9,883 nucleotides of DNA. It comes from a bacterium (GTDB lineage: Bacteria > Verrucomicrobiota > Kiritimatiellia > UBA8416). The position numbers and the translations under genes were made by a program. Where the stretch lies: positions 1 through 9,883 of the forward strand of contig JAIFLS010000117.1 of NCBI GenBank assembly GCA_020048935.1, in the 5' to 3' direction. Under the pieces are notes generated by a model, which made no database searches, was not told where the DNA came from, and saw only the letters and a program-made list of their open reading frames with translations. This document shows, piece after piece, positions 1 to 9,490 of the stretch. Numbering within the stretch: position 1 is the stretch's first letter; every line of letters begins with the position of its first letter.

Positions 1-2192
1 TCCACCATCATGAATACCGGGTTGGTCTCGTCGCTGCCCGGATTCTCCTCGATGGCCGTATACATAGCGTTGGAGATCTCTTCCGTCGCATGCGTCCAGA
101 TATCGACGATCTTGTTGTAGCGCTCCCCGTCGGTGATCACACCCTGGCGATACTGCTCGTCCACTTGCTGGACCTGCGCACGCGCCTCGGAAAGGATCTC
201 CGGTTTCTCGGCCGGGATGATCATATCGCACATGCCGATCGATACTCCCGCCAGCGTCGCCTGTTCGAAACCGGTCCGCTTCAGGTTGTCCAGCGCGATT
301 ACCGTCGCCTCGTGGCCGGCGCGCTTGTGGCAATGCCAGATCAGGTTTCCAAGCACGCTCTTGTTGACCGTCTCGTTGACAAAACCCAGCGACGGCGGCC
401 AGACCTCATTGAAGAACACGCGGCCCACGGTCGTCTCGATCACACGCGCCTCGGGATTGCCGAACTGCGTGTCGCGCCCGAAATCAGGATTCCGAAGGCG
501 TAACCGATCATGAATCTTGACCGCTCCCTCGGCATGCGCCATATGAACCTCGGCAATGTCGGCGAAGATCGGAAGATGCTCGCGTTCCGTGGCAACCTCG
601 CCAGCGGCACGCTTGCGCCCCTGTAACTTGTCGCGCTGCGAGAGTGTCGTCATGTAGTAGATACCCAGGGCGATATCCTGGCTCGGCGTCATCACCGAAT
701 CGCCGCTCGACGGCGAGAAGATGTTGTTGCTCGAAAGCATCAGGAGACGGGACTCCAACTGGGCCTCGATCGACAACGGCACATGCACCGCCATCTGGTC
801 GCCATCGAAGTCCGCGTTGAACGCCGTACAGACCAGCGGGTGGATCTGGATCGCCTCGCCCTCGACAAGCACGGGCTCGAACGACTGGATACTGAGCCGG
901 TGCAGCGTCGGCGCACGGTTCAGCATCACGGTCTTGTCGTGCGTGATCTCGTCCAGGATATCCCAGACTTCGTCGGCCTGGCGCTCGATCAGTTTCTTGG
1001 CGCTGCGCACCGTATGGACCACGCCCATCTCCTTCAGGCGGCGGATGATGAACGGCTCGAACAGCGTGAGGGCCATCTTCTTCGGCAATCCGCATTGGCT
1101 GAGCTTCAGCTCGGGGCCCACGACAATGACCGAACGCCCGGAATAATCAACGCGCTTGCCAAGCAGGTTCTGCCGGAAACGGCCTCCCTTGCCGCGCAGC
1201 ATGTCGCTCAGCGACTTGAGCGGGCGGTTGCCTGCCCCCGTCACCGCGCGCCCGTGGCGCCCGTTGTCGAACACCGCGTCAACCGCCTCCTGCAGCATAC
1301 GTTTCTCGTTGCGGATGATCACATCGGGGGTCTTCAACTGCTGCAGATTGCGCAGCCGGTTGTTGCGGTTGATCACGCGACGGTACAAATCGTTGAGGTC
1401 CGAGGTGGCGAACCGCCCGCCTTCCAGCGGCACCAGCGGACGCAAGTCCGGCGGGATTACTGGCAGGACGTCCAGGATCATCCACTCCGGCTTGGTCTTG
1501 CTCGTACGGAAACCCTCGGCAACCTTCATGCGCTTGGAAAGCTTCTTGCGCGTCTGCTTGCTTTTCGTCTTCTGCACCTGCTCCTCGAGCTCCTCGAGCA
1601 GCGCCTGTAGATCAAGCGCGGCAAGCAGGTCGCGAATCGCTTCCGCGCCCATCTTGGCGGTGAATTCCTCGCCATACTTCTCACGCGCCTCGCGGTACTC
1701 CAGCTCCTTGAGAAGCTGCTTCTCCTTCAGAGGAGTATCGCCGGGATCGGTTACCACGTAATCCTCGTAATAGAGCACCCGTTCCAGCGAGCTGGCGGTC
1801 ATGTCCAGCATCAGGCCGATACGGCTCGGCGTACACTTGAAGAACCAGATGTGCGAAACCGGCACGGCCAGTTCAATATGGCCCAGCCGTTCCCGGCGCA
1901 CACGCGACACGGTCACTTCCACGCCGCAGCGGTCGCAGATCACACCCTTGTGCTTGATTCGCTTGTACTTCCCGCAACTGCACTCCCAGTCGCGCGTCGG
2001 CCCGAATATCTTCTCGCAGAAAAGGCCACCGCGCTCCGGCTTGTACGTGCGGTAGTTGATCGTCTCCGGATTCTTGACCTCGCCACGACTCCAGGAACGG
2101 ATCGTCTCCGGATCGGCCAGCGTCACGCCAACCGAATCAAAGGACCCAAACTCGTTCAGGTAACTTGTCTCTTTGCTGAAAATCGGATTCAA
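1..2192 (-). CDS. rpoC: DNA-directed RNA polymerase subunit beta' (5' part, runs off the left edge)
   Basis: This is the beta' subunit, which carries the catalytic Mg2+ site of RNA polymerase. The first 730 codons are present and the frame is open to base 1. Visible in order: the N-terminal zinc finger with Cys71, Cys73, Cys86 and Cys89 (CSCGKYKR...CDRCG), the clamp-helix region with NDLYRRVINRNNRL, the switch/lid segment LLGKRVDYSGRSVI from about residue 341, NRAPTLHRLSIQSFEP, and the invariant NADFDGDQM with metal-binding Asp461, Asp463 and Asp465. Numbering is one ahead of E. coli at both the zinc finger and the active site, so no large insertion or deletion lies in this part. The fragment ends at TNPVFMMV, just before the bridge helix. 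The start chosen is TTG at 2190-2192, because GGGAGG lies 8 bases upstream and the protein then begins MNPIFSKETSYLNEF; no ATG competes nearby. It follows rpoB by 29 bases and is surely cotranscribed. Identity is certain; the start is likely. Confidence 0.98.
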   Translation of the reverse strand, partial: MNPIFSKETSYLNEFGSFDSVGVTLADPETIRSWSRGEVKNPETINYRTYKPERGGLFCEKIFGPTRDWECSCGKYKRIKHKGVICDRCGVEVTVSRVRRERLGHIELAVPVSHIWFFKCTPSRIGLMLDMTASSLERVLYYEDYVVTDPGDTPLKEKQLLKELEYREAREKYGEEFTAKMGAEAIRDLLAALDLQALLEELEEQVQKTKSKQTRKKLSKRMKVAEGFRTSKTKPEWMILDVLPVIPPDLRPLVPLEGGRFATSDLNDLYRRVINRNNRLRNLQQLKTPDVIIRNEKRMLQEAVDAVFDNGRHGRAVTGAGNRPLKSLSDMLRGKGGRFRQNLLGKRVDYSGRSVIVVGPELKLSQCGLPKKMALTLFEPFIIRRLKEMGVVHTVRSAKKLIERQADEVWDILDEITHDKTVMLNRAPTLHRLSIQSFEPVLVEGEAIQIHPLVCTAFNADFDGDQMAVHVPLSIEAQLESRLLMLSSNNIFSPSSGDSVMTPSQDIALGIYYMTTLSQRDKLQGRKRAAGEVATEREHLPIFADIAEVHMAHAEGAVKIHDRLRLRNPDFGRDTQFGNPEARVIETTVGRVFFNEVWPPSLGFVNETVNKSVLGNLIWHCHKRAGHEATVIALDNLKRTGFEQATLAGVSIGMCDMIIPAEKPEILSEARAQVQQVDEQYRQGVITDGERYNKIVDIWTHATEEISNAMYTAIEENPGSDETNPVFMMV

Positions 2193-2200
2193 TGTATATG

Positions 2201-2206
2201 CCTCCC
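2201..2206 (-). promoter_or_regulatory. Ribosome binding site deciding the rpoC TTG start
   Basis: The mRNA reads GGGAGG, then 8 bases, then TTG. This is a strong Shine-Dalgarno match within the 29-base rpoB-rpoC gap, and it supports the TTG at 2190-2192 as the rpoC start. Confidence 0.75.
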
Positions 2207-2221
2207 GGCTTAAGCTTCGGT

Positions 2222-5986
<3,765 letters not shown>

Positions 5987-5991
5987 AAAGG

Positions 5992-5997
5992 CACCTC
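5992..5997 (-). promoter_or_regulatory. Ribosome binding site deciding the rpoB GTG start
   Basis: The mRNA reads GAGGTG, 5 bases, then GTG at 5984-5986. GAGGTG is a six-base match to the usual anti-Shine-Dalgarno complement. It favours this GTG over the TTG at 6008-6010, which would place the motif inside the coding region. Confidence 0.6.
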
Positions 5998-6054
5998 GCT
6001 GTTTATTCAAAGTCTACCGAATCCGGGGGGGGAACCGATGATGCCGGCGCGCTG

Positions 6055-6453
6055 CTATTTGATCTCGACAACGGCGCCAGCGGCTTCAAGCTGGGCCTTC
6101 ATCGCTTCGGCGTCCTTCTTCGACACGCCCTCCTTCACCGTCTTCGGCGCCCCTTCAACCATATCCTTCGAATCCTTCAGGCCCAGTCCCGTGATCGCGC
6201 GAACTTCCTTGATGACGTTGATCTTCTTCTCGCCGGCATTCTTCAGGATCACATCGAACTCGGTCTTCTCCTCGACTTCCGCCGCCGGACCCGCCGCCGG
6301 ACCCGCCGCCGCCATCATCGCCACCGGGGCCGATGCCGTCACACCGAGACGCGCCTCGAGAGCCTTGACCAGCTTGGAAAGCTCCAGCACGCTGATACCT
6401 TCGATCCAACTGATGAATTCCGCCATCTTACCTTCAACTACGATATCCGACAT
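6055..6453 (-). CDS. rplL: 50S ribosomal protein L7/L12
   Basis: L12 is the multicopy stalk protein of the large subunit that recruits and stimulates the translational GTPases, including the EF-Tu encoded at the other end of this cluster. The 132-residue protein shows the three expected parts. An N-terminal dimerisation and L10-binding helix region carries the text VLELSKLVKALEARLGV. A flexible Ala/Gly/Pro hinge at about residues 42-57 is built partly from two GPAA units. A globular C-terminal domain carries EFDVILKNAGEKKINVIKEVR and GLGLKDSKDMVEGAPK. The ATG at 6451-6453 is preceded by AAGGAG with 7 bases spacing and gives the family's usual N-terminus (MSDIVVEG). A longer reading frame from a TTG at 6480 merely runs back into the gap. 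It lies 27 bases after rplJ and about 68 bases before rpoB. No clear attenuator hairpin is visible before rpoB. Confidence 0.97.
   Translation of the reverse strand: MSDIVVEGKMAEFISWIEGISVLELSKLVKALEARLGVTASAPVAMMAAAGPAAGPAAEVEEKTEFDVILKNAGEKKINVIKEVRAITGLGLKDSKDMVEGAPKTVKEGVSKKDAEAMKAQLEAAGAVVEIK
6281..6304. repeat. Two tandem 12-base units encoding the L12 hinge
   Basis: On the plus strand GCCGCCGGACCC occurs twice back to back, followed by a partial third GCCGCC. In the rplL frame this writes the Gly-Pro-Ala-Ala units of the hinge. Such in-frame units can expand or contract by slippage without breaking the protein. Confidence 0.8.
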
Positions 6454-6480
6454 AACCGTTCTCCTTTTTTGCACCGTCAA

Positions 6481-7002
6481 TCAGGCGGCGTTTTTCTTTT
6501 TATCTTCAATGGCTGCCAACACATACAACAGGCTCGACACCTTTGCGTTCATGACGCCAACCAATTGCGTCATCGGTGCCTGAACCGTACCGACAAGCTG
6601 ACCCAGCAGAACCTCGCGCGGCGGCACGGTGGCCATCGCCTCGATATCGGCAGCAGTCAGCAACTGGGTGTTGAGGCTTCCACCCTTTAAAACCGGCATC
6701 TTGTGCTCTTTGATGAAGGCGGTCAGCACCTTGGCCACCGCCGTCACATCGCCCTTGCCCGTCACCATGGCCGTCTTGCCCGTCAGCACGGATTCGAGCT
6801 TGCGGCGACGCTCCTCGCCAAGCACAACGCCAAGATACGTGTTCTTCACGACCTGCAGCGAGGAGCTGCTCTCGGCCAACTTCAGCCGCAGGGCGGTGAA
6901 ACTGGACACCTTCATGCCGCTGAAATCGGCCAGCAGCAGATATTCCGAACCCGAAACCGCATCGGCGATCTCGCTTACAATTGCTATTTTCTCAGGTCTC
7001 AT
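6481..7002 (-). CDS. rplJ: 50S ribosomal protein L10
   Basis: L10 anchors the L12 dimers to the 23S rRNA next to L11, forming the base of the stalk. The 173-residue protein has the family's N-terminal rRNA-binding half (MRPEKIAIVSEIADAV, then LLLADFSGMKVSSFTALR and VVKNTYLGVVL), a middle part with GKTAMVTGKGDVTAVAKVL, and a C-terminal L12-binding helix (VSSLLYVLAAIEDKKKNAA). The length is typical. The ATG at 7000-7002 has GGAG 8 bases upstream. The gap from rplA is only 18 bases. In E. coli the L10-L12 complex represses its own message from a long rplJ leader; here any equivalent site would have to overlap the end of rplA. That is inference only, as I cannot identify such a site. Confidence 0.97.
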   Translation of the reverse strand: MRPEKIAIVSEIADAVSGSEYLLLADFSGMKVSSFTALRLKLAESSSSLQVVKNTYLGVVLGEERRRKLESVLTGKTAMVTGKGDVTAVAKVLTAFIKEHKMPVLKGGSLNTQLLTAADIEAMATVPPREVLLGQLVGTVQAPMTQLVGVMNAKVSSLLYVLAAIEDKKKNAA

Positions 7003-7020
7003 TGCAAATTCTCCGCTGCA

Positions 7021-7704
7021 CTAGTCTCTGACATTCACCCGCAGACCGACCCCCATCGTGGACGCGATCGAACAGGTCTTGATGTAAATACCCTTGGCAC
7101 CCGCCGGCTTGGCCGCGCGCACCGCGCCGATAATGTTCTTGATATTATCCTCGAGCTTGTCGATCTCGAACGAGAGCTTACCGGACGCCACGTTGATATT
7201 TCCGTGCTTGTCCATGCGGAACTCAACCCGGCCGCCCTTGGCCGCCTGAACCGCAGCCGCCGTGTCATCGCTCACCGTGCCCGTCTTAGGGTTCGGCATC
7301 AGGCCGCGTGGTCCCAGCACCCGGCCTAGCTTGCGGACTTCCTGCATCGCATCCGGGGTCGCGATCGCGACATCAAAGTCGGTAAACCCGCCCTTGACCT
7401 TCTCGATCATGTCCTCGTTGCCGACAAACTCGGCTCCGGCCGCACGCGCGGCATCCGCCGCCGCACCGGCCGCGAATACCAGCACCCGCACCTTCTTGCC
7501 CGTGCCGTGCGGCAATGAGCAGATACTGCGGATCGCGTTTTCAGACTTTTTCGGGTCGATCCCCATCTTGAAGCAGAGTTCAACCGTCTCATCGAACGAG
7601 GCCGCCGGATTCTCCTTGAGAAACGCGATCGCCTCGGATAACTCCATCACGGTCTTCGGCGCTTTCGCCTTGATCCCGCGATACTTTTTCCCATGCTTGG
7701 GCAT
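7021..7704 (-). CDS. rplA: 50S ribosomal protein L1
   Basis: L1 forms the mobile L1 stalk that contacts deacylated tRNA in the E site; in many bacteria it also represses translation of its own operon. The 227-residue protein has the usual length and motifs: MPKHGKKYRGI at the N-terminus, FDETVELCFKMGIDPKKSENAIR, then LPHGTGKKVRVLVFA in domain I, KVKGGFTDFDVAIATPDAMQ and LGRVLGPRGLMPNPKTGTV in domain II, and the C-terminal KGIYIKTCSIASTMGVGLRV. The ATG at 7702-7704 has AAGGT 6 bases upstream, with GGGAG even closer. It is separated from rplK by an unusually long spacer of 117 bases that can fold into two hairpins, a plausible place for autoregulation. It precedes rplJ by 18 bases. Confidence 0.98.
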   Translation of the reverse strand: MPKHGKKYRGIKAKAPKTVMELSEAIAFLKENPAASFDETVELCFKMGIDPKKSENAIRSICSLPHGTGKKVRVLVFAAGAAADAARAAGAEFVGNEDMIEKVKGGFTDFDVAIATPDAMQEVRKLGRVLGPRGLMPNPKTGTVSDDTAAAVQAAKGGRVEFRMDKHGNINVASGKLSFEIDKLEDNIKNIIGAVRAAKPAGAKGIYIKTCSIASTMGVGLRVNVRD

Positions 7705-7724
7705 GCTCCCACCTTCCTGCTATA

Positions 7725-7800
7725 GAGGCTGTCCGGCAATCCCGGAAACCCCGGTCAACGTCCACCTGTCACGCCAGACCGCACTCGCGGCCTCGCCGGC
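7725..7800 (-). promoter_or_regulatory. Structured rplK-rplA spacer: two hairpins, candidate regulatory leader of rplA
   Basis: The 117-base gap 7705-7821 can form two stem-loops on the mRNA strand. The first pairs 7787-7792 with 7777-7782 (GGCCGC, loop GAGU, GCGGUC). It can be extended by four outer pairs between 7797-7800 and 7773-7776, with a GCGA bulge. The second pairs 7742-7752 with 7725-7736, giving 11 pairs with one bulged C at 7731 and a GAUUG loop at 7737-7741. The second hairpin ends 20 bases before the rplA ATG and just upstream of its ribosome binding site. Neither is followed by a U-tract, so they do not look like terminators. A role as an L1 binding site or RNA processing site is inference; I cannot show a canonical L1 motif. 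Confidence 0.45.
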
Positions 7801-7821
7801 AGACTCCCGTCCAGAAAAAAA

Positions 7822-8247
7822 TCAACCGCTGATCTCGATCCCCATGCTGCGGGCGGTTCCCTCGATGATCCGCATTCCCGCCTCTTCATCGTTCGCGTTG
7901 ATATCCGCCATCTTGGCCTTCACGATCTCACGAACCTGCTCGCGCGTCACGGTGCCGACCTTGTCACGATGCGGGATGGCGGAACCCTTGGCCAGTCCGG
8001 CCGCGCGCTTCAGCAGCGAGGCCGCCGGCGGACTCTTGGTGATGAAGGTGAAGGAGCGATCCGCGTAAACCGAGATCACCACCGGAATCACCAGCCCTGC
8101 CCGGTCCTGGGTCCGCGCGTTGAATGTCTTGCAGAACTCCATGATGTTCACACCATGCTGGCCCAGCGCAGGCCCCACTGGCGGCGCCGGATTGGCTGCC
8201 CCTGCCGGAATCTGCAACTTGATCTGACCGATGACTTTCTTTGCCAT
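7822..8247 (-). CDS. rplK: 50S ribosomal protein L11
   Basis: L11 binds the GTPase-associated region of 23S rRNA at the base of the L10-L12 stalk and takes part in factor binding and the stringent response; thiostrepton acts at this site. The 141-residue protein is the standard length. The N-terminal domain contains KLQIPAGAANPAPPVGPALG with the proline-rich segment that thiostrepton contacts, followed by GVNIMEFCKTFNARTQ. The C-terminal rRNA-binding domain contains FTFITKSPPAASLLKRAAG, GTVTREQVREIVKAKM and EGTARSMGIEI. The ATG at 8245-8247 has GAGGAG about 4 bases upstream. It lies 59 bases after nusG. I see no convincing promoter in that gap. Confidence 0.98.
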   Translation of the reverse strand: MAKKVIGQIKLQIPAGAANPAPPVGPALGQHGVNIMEFCKTFNARTQDRAGLVIPVVISVYADRSFTFITKSPPAASLLKRAAGLAKGSAIPHRDKVGTVTREQVREIVKAKMADINANDEEAGMRIIEGTARSMGIEISG

Positions 8248-8306
8248 CCTTCTCCTCGCTCTCTGTTATCGTTAATTTGGGCCCGCAGCATCAACGCCGG
8301 CAGTGC

Positions 8307-8855
8307 CTACACGTGTTCAACCTGCCAGTACTCCAGCTCCACCGGTGCGGATCGCCCGAAAATCGCCACCGAAACCTTCAATTTGCCGCGGCCTGGATCC
8401 ACTTCTTCAACCACCCCGTTGAAATTAAGGAATGGGCCATCGGTGATCTTGATCGTCTCGCCCGCCTCGAAGGCGACCTTCGGCGCGACCTTCTCTTTCT
8501 TCTCCTCCACCTGGTTCAGTATACTGTCGACCTCCGACGGCATCAGCGGCACCGGTTTCTCGCCGCCTACGAAGCCGATCACCCCGGTTGTCTCCTTGAT
8601 GAAGGTCCAGGCGCGCTCAATCATGTTCCGGTCGTCATCATACAACGCAATGTTCACCAGCACATAGCCGGGAAAGAACTTGCGCGTTGTCGTTGTCTTT
8701 ACGCCGCGACGGACTTCCGAGACCTTCTCGGTCGGGATAATCACGTCCCCGACCAGATCCCCGACCTCCTCAGGCTGCATACGGCGCCGGATGCCTTCCT
8801 GCACCTTGGATTCCTGCCCCGTCAGCGTGTGTATCACAAACCACTGCTTATTCAT
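8307..8855 (-). CDS. nusG: Transcription termination/antitermination factor NusG
   Basis: NusG binds the clamp of RNA polymerase, suppresses or promotes pausing, assists Rho, and links polymerase to the ribosome through S10. The 182-residue protein shows an NGN domain at about residues 1-115. Landmarks are WFVIHTLTGQESKVQEGI, VIIPTEKVSEVRRGVK, KFFPGYVLVNIALYDDD and TTGVIGFVGGEKPVPL. A short charged linker (VEEKKEKVAPKV) leads to a KOW domain at about residues 128-182 (GETIKITDGPFLNFNGVVEE, FGRSAPVELEYWQVE). The ATG at 8853-8855 has GAGG 6 bases upstream. It starts 11 bases after the secE stop, so the two are clearly cotranscribed. Nothing is unusual in length or motifs. Confidence 0.98.
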   Translation of the reverse strand: MNKQWFVIHTLTGQESKVQEGIRRRMQPEEVGDLVGDVIIPTEKVSEVRRGVKTTTTRKFFPGYVLVNIALYDDDRNMIERAWTFIKETTGVIGFVGGEKPVPLMPSEVDSILNQVEEKKEKVAPKVAFEAGETIKITDGPFLNFNGVVEEVDPGRGKLKVSVAIFGRSAPVELEYWQVEHV

Positions 8856-8866
8856 GTTCGCCTCTT

Positions 8867-9133
8867 TTAGCCTTGCGGCACTAACAACCGCAGGAAAACA
8901 GCCACGATCTTGTCACTGAGACCAACATAAATCCCCAGCGCAAAAACACCGGCAATGACGATAACCGTGTGCATCACCAGCGTCTGCCGGTCCGGCCATG
9001 TCGAGCGTTTGACTTCGAGGACCGTTTCCTCGAAGAAACGCATGACGCGCTTGAGTAACGGCTTTTCCGTTGATATTTCGTTTTTCAAATCGAACCACCC
9101 TTCACAGCCAAGGCCGCCGCCACGCATTTCCAT
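8867..9133 (-). CDS. secE: Preprotein translocase subunit SecE
   Basis: SecE is the small essential membrane subunit that clamps SecY in the protein-conducting channel. The protein is short and has one transmembrane segment. With the chosen ATG at 9131-9133 it has 88 residues. A cytoplasmic amphipathic helix (RVMRFFEETVLEVKRSTWPDRQ), including the hallmark TWP segment (Trp46), is followed by a hydrophobic segment at about residues 53-71 (MHTVIVIAGVFALGIYVGL). The ATG has GAGGG 4 bases upstream. An alternative TTG at 9086-9088 would give 73 residues beginning MKNEISTEK. It has an AAGGGTGG upstream, similar to that before rpmG, so the shorter form is possible. A longer frame from 9208 must be wrong because it reads through tRNA-Trp. 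It lies between the tRNA and nusG as in many bacteria. Family identity is firm; the start is uncertain. Confidence 0.9.
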   Translation of the reverse strand: MEMRGGGLGCEGWFDLKNEISTEKPLLKRVMRFFEETVLEVKRSTWPDRQTLVMHTVIVIAGVFALGIYVGLSDKIVAVFLRLLVPQG

Positions 9134-9137
9134 CGAG

Positions 9138-9142
9138 CCCTC
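9138..9142 (-). promoter_or_regulatory. Ribosome binding site supporting the secE ATG at 9133
   Basis: The mRNA reads GAGGG, CTCG, ATG within the 14 bases between the tRNA CCA end and the proposed secE start. It supports the 88-residue form, but the leader left after tRNA processing would be very short. Confidence 0.45.
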
Positions 9143-9147
9143 GCGCC

Positions 9148-9224
9148 TGGCAGGCCAGGAGGGAATCGAACCCCCAACCCCCGGTTTTGGAGACCGGTGC
9201 TCTGCCAAATTGAGCTACTGGCCT
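9148..9224 (-). tRNA. trnW: tRNA-Trp, anticodon CCA, with encoded 3' CCA
   Basis: All arms fold cleanly on the minus strand. The acceptor stem is AGGCCAG with CTGGCCT (7 pairs). The D stem is GCTC/GAGC, and the anticodon stem CCGGT/ACCGG encloses loop CTCCAAA with anticodon CCA. The variable loop is 5 bases, and the T stem GGGGG/CCCTC (one G-U pair) holds loop TTCGATT. The discriminator is G (9151) and the CCA end (9148-9150) is genome-encoded. The A1-U72 pair with G73 and the CCA anticodon fit bacterial tryptophan tRNA. It sits between rpmG (30-base gap) and secE (14 bases from CCA to the ATG), so maturation must cut it out of a shared transcript or generate the secE mRNA 5' end. Confidence 0.97.
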
Positions 9225-9254
9225 GTAACACGCCGGCAAACCTCTCGAATACCC

Positions 9255-9407
9255 CTACTTGATCTCGCGATGCGGGGTCCGTTTCTTATCAAAGCGACAG
9301 AATTTCACAAGTTCCAGGCGTCCCGGCGTATTGGTCTTGTTCTTTGTCGTCGTGTAATTGCGACGCTTGCATTCTGTGCAGGCTAACGTTATCAGTTCTC
9401 TCGGCAT
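9255..9407 (-). CDS. rpmG: 50S ribosomal protein L33
   Basis: L33 is a small large-subunit protein near the E site. The 50-residue protein reads MPRELITLACTECKRRNYTT at the start and ends FCRFDKKRTPHREIK, the standard family length and pattern. Zinc-binding forms carry two CxxC pairs. Here Cys10 and Cys13 form the first pair, but in the second only Cys37 remains, with Asp40 at the fourth position. This protein is therefore between the zinc and zinc-free types. The ATG at 9405-9407 has AGGGTGG about 7 bases upstream; a longer frame from 9467 only adds spacer sequence that includes the hairpin. It lies between tuf (83-base gap) and tRNA-Trp (30-base gap), the usual order in many bacteria. Confidence 0.95.
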   Translation of the reverse strand: MPRELITLACTECKRRNYTTTKNKTNTPGRLELVKFCRFDKKRTPHREIK

Positions 9408-9435
9408 CGGATACCACCCTGCTATTGACGCTACA

Positions 9436-9465
9436 GCCCCACCGCGCATTTCCGCGCGGCGGGGC
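9436..9465 (-). other. Strong 12-bp stem-loop in the tuf-rpmG spacer
   Basis: On the mRNA strand GCCCCGCCGCGC pairs with GCGCGGTGGGGC over 12 positions with one G-U and no bulge, enclosing the six-base loop GGAAAT. It begins about 25 bases after the tuf stop codon. No U-tract follows (the next bases are TGTAGCG), so it is not a standard intrinsic terminator. It could stabilise the 3' end of tuf mRNA, be a processing site, or act as a partial terminator that lets tuf be expressed above the downstream genes. The structure is seen directly; the role is inferred. Confidence 0.65.
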
Positions 9466-9490
9466 ATGTATCATCAAAGGTTTCTTGCTA

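Noticed and set aside
508..1095. A 195-codon minus-strand frame inside rpoC
   Set aside because: It is an out-of-frame shadow of rpoC; the true frame carries NADFDGDQM and stays open through the region.
6454..6480. Nine-codon N-terminal extension of rplL from a TTG
   Set aside because: The ATG at 6453 has a proper AAGGAG site and yields the normal L12 N-terminus; the extension would contain the ribosome binding site itself.
7262..8068. A 268-codon plus-strand frame across rplA, the spacer and rplK
   Set aside because: It is antisense to two conserved ribosomal protein genes. It is open across the spacer by chance and encodes a Ser/Ala/Pro-rich sequence without recognisable domains.
8248..8306. 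Promoter or L1-binding leader upstream of rplK
   Set aside because: I looked for -35/-10 boxes and a stable paired structure in the 59-base nusG-rplK gap and found nothing convincing.
9436..9465. Intrinsic terminator after tuf
   Set aside because: The stem is strong, but no run of U follows on the tuf strand, so I list it as a stem-loop and not as a terminator.
9408..9467. Twenty-codon N-terminal extension of rpmG
   Set aside because: The extension encodes the spacer hairpin and would make L33 abnormally long; the internal ATG gives the standard 50 residues.
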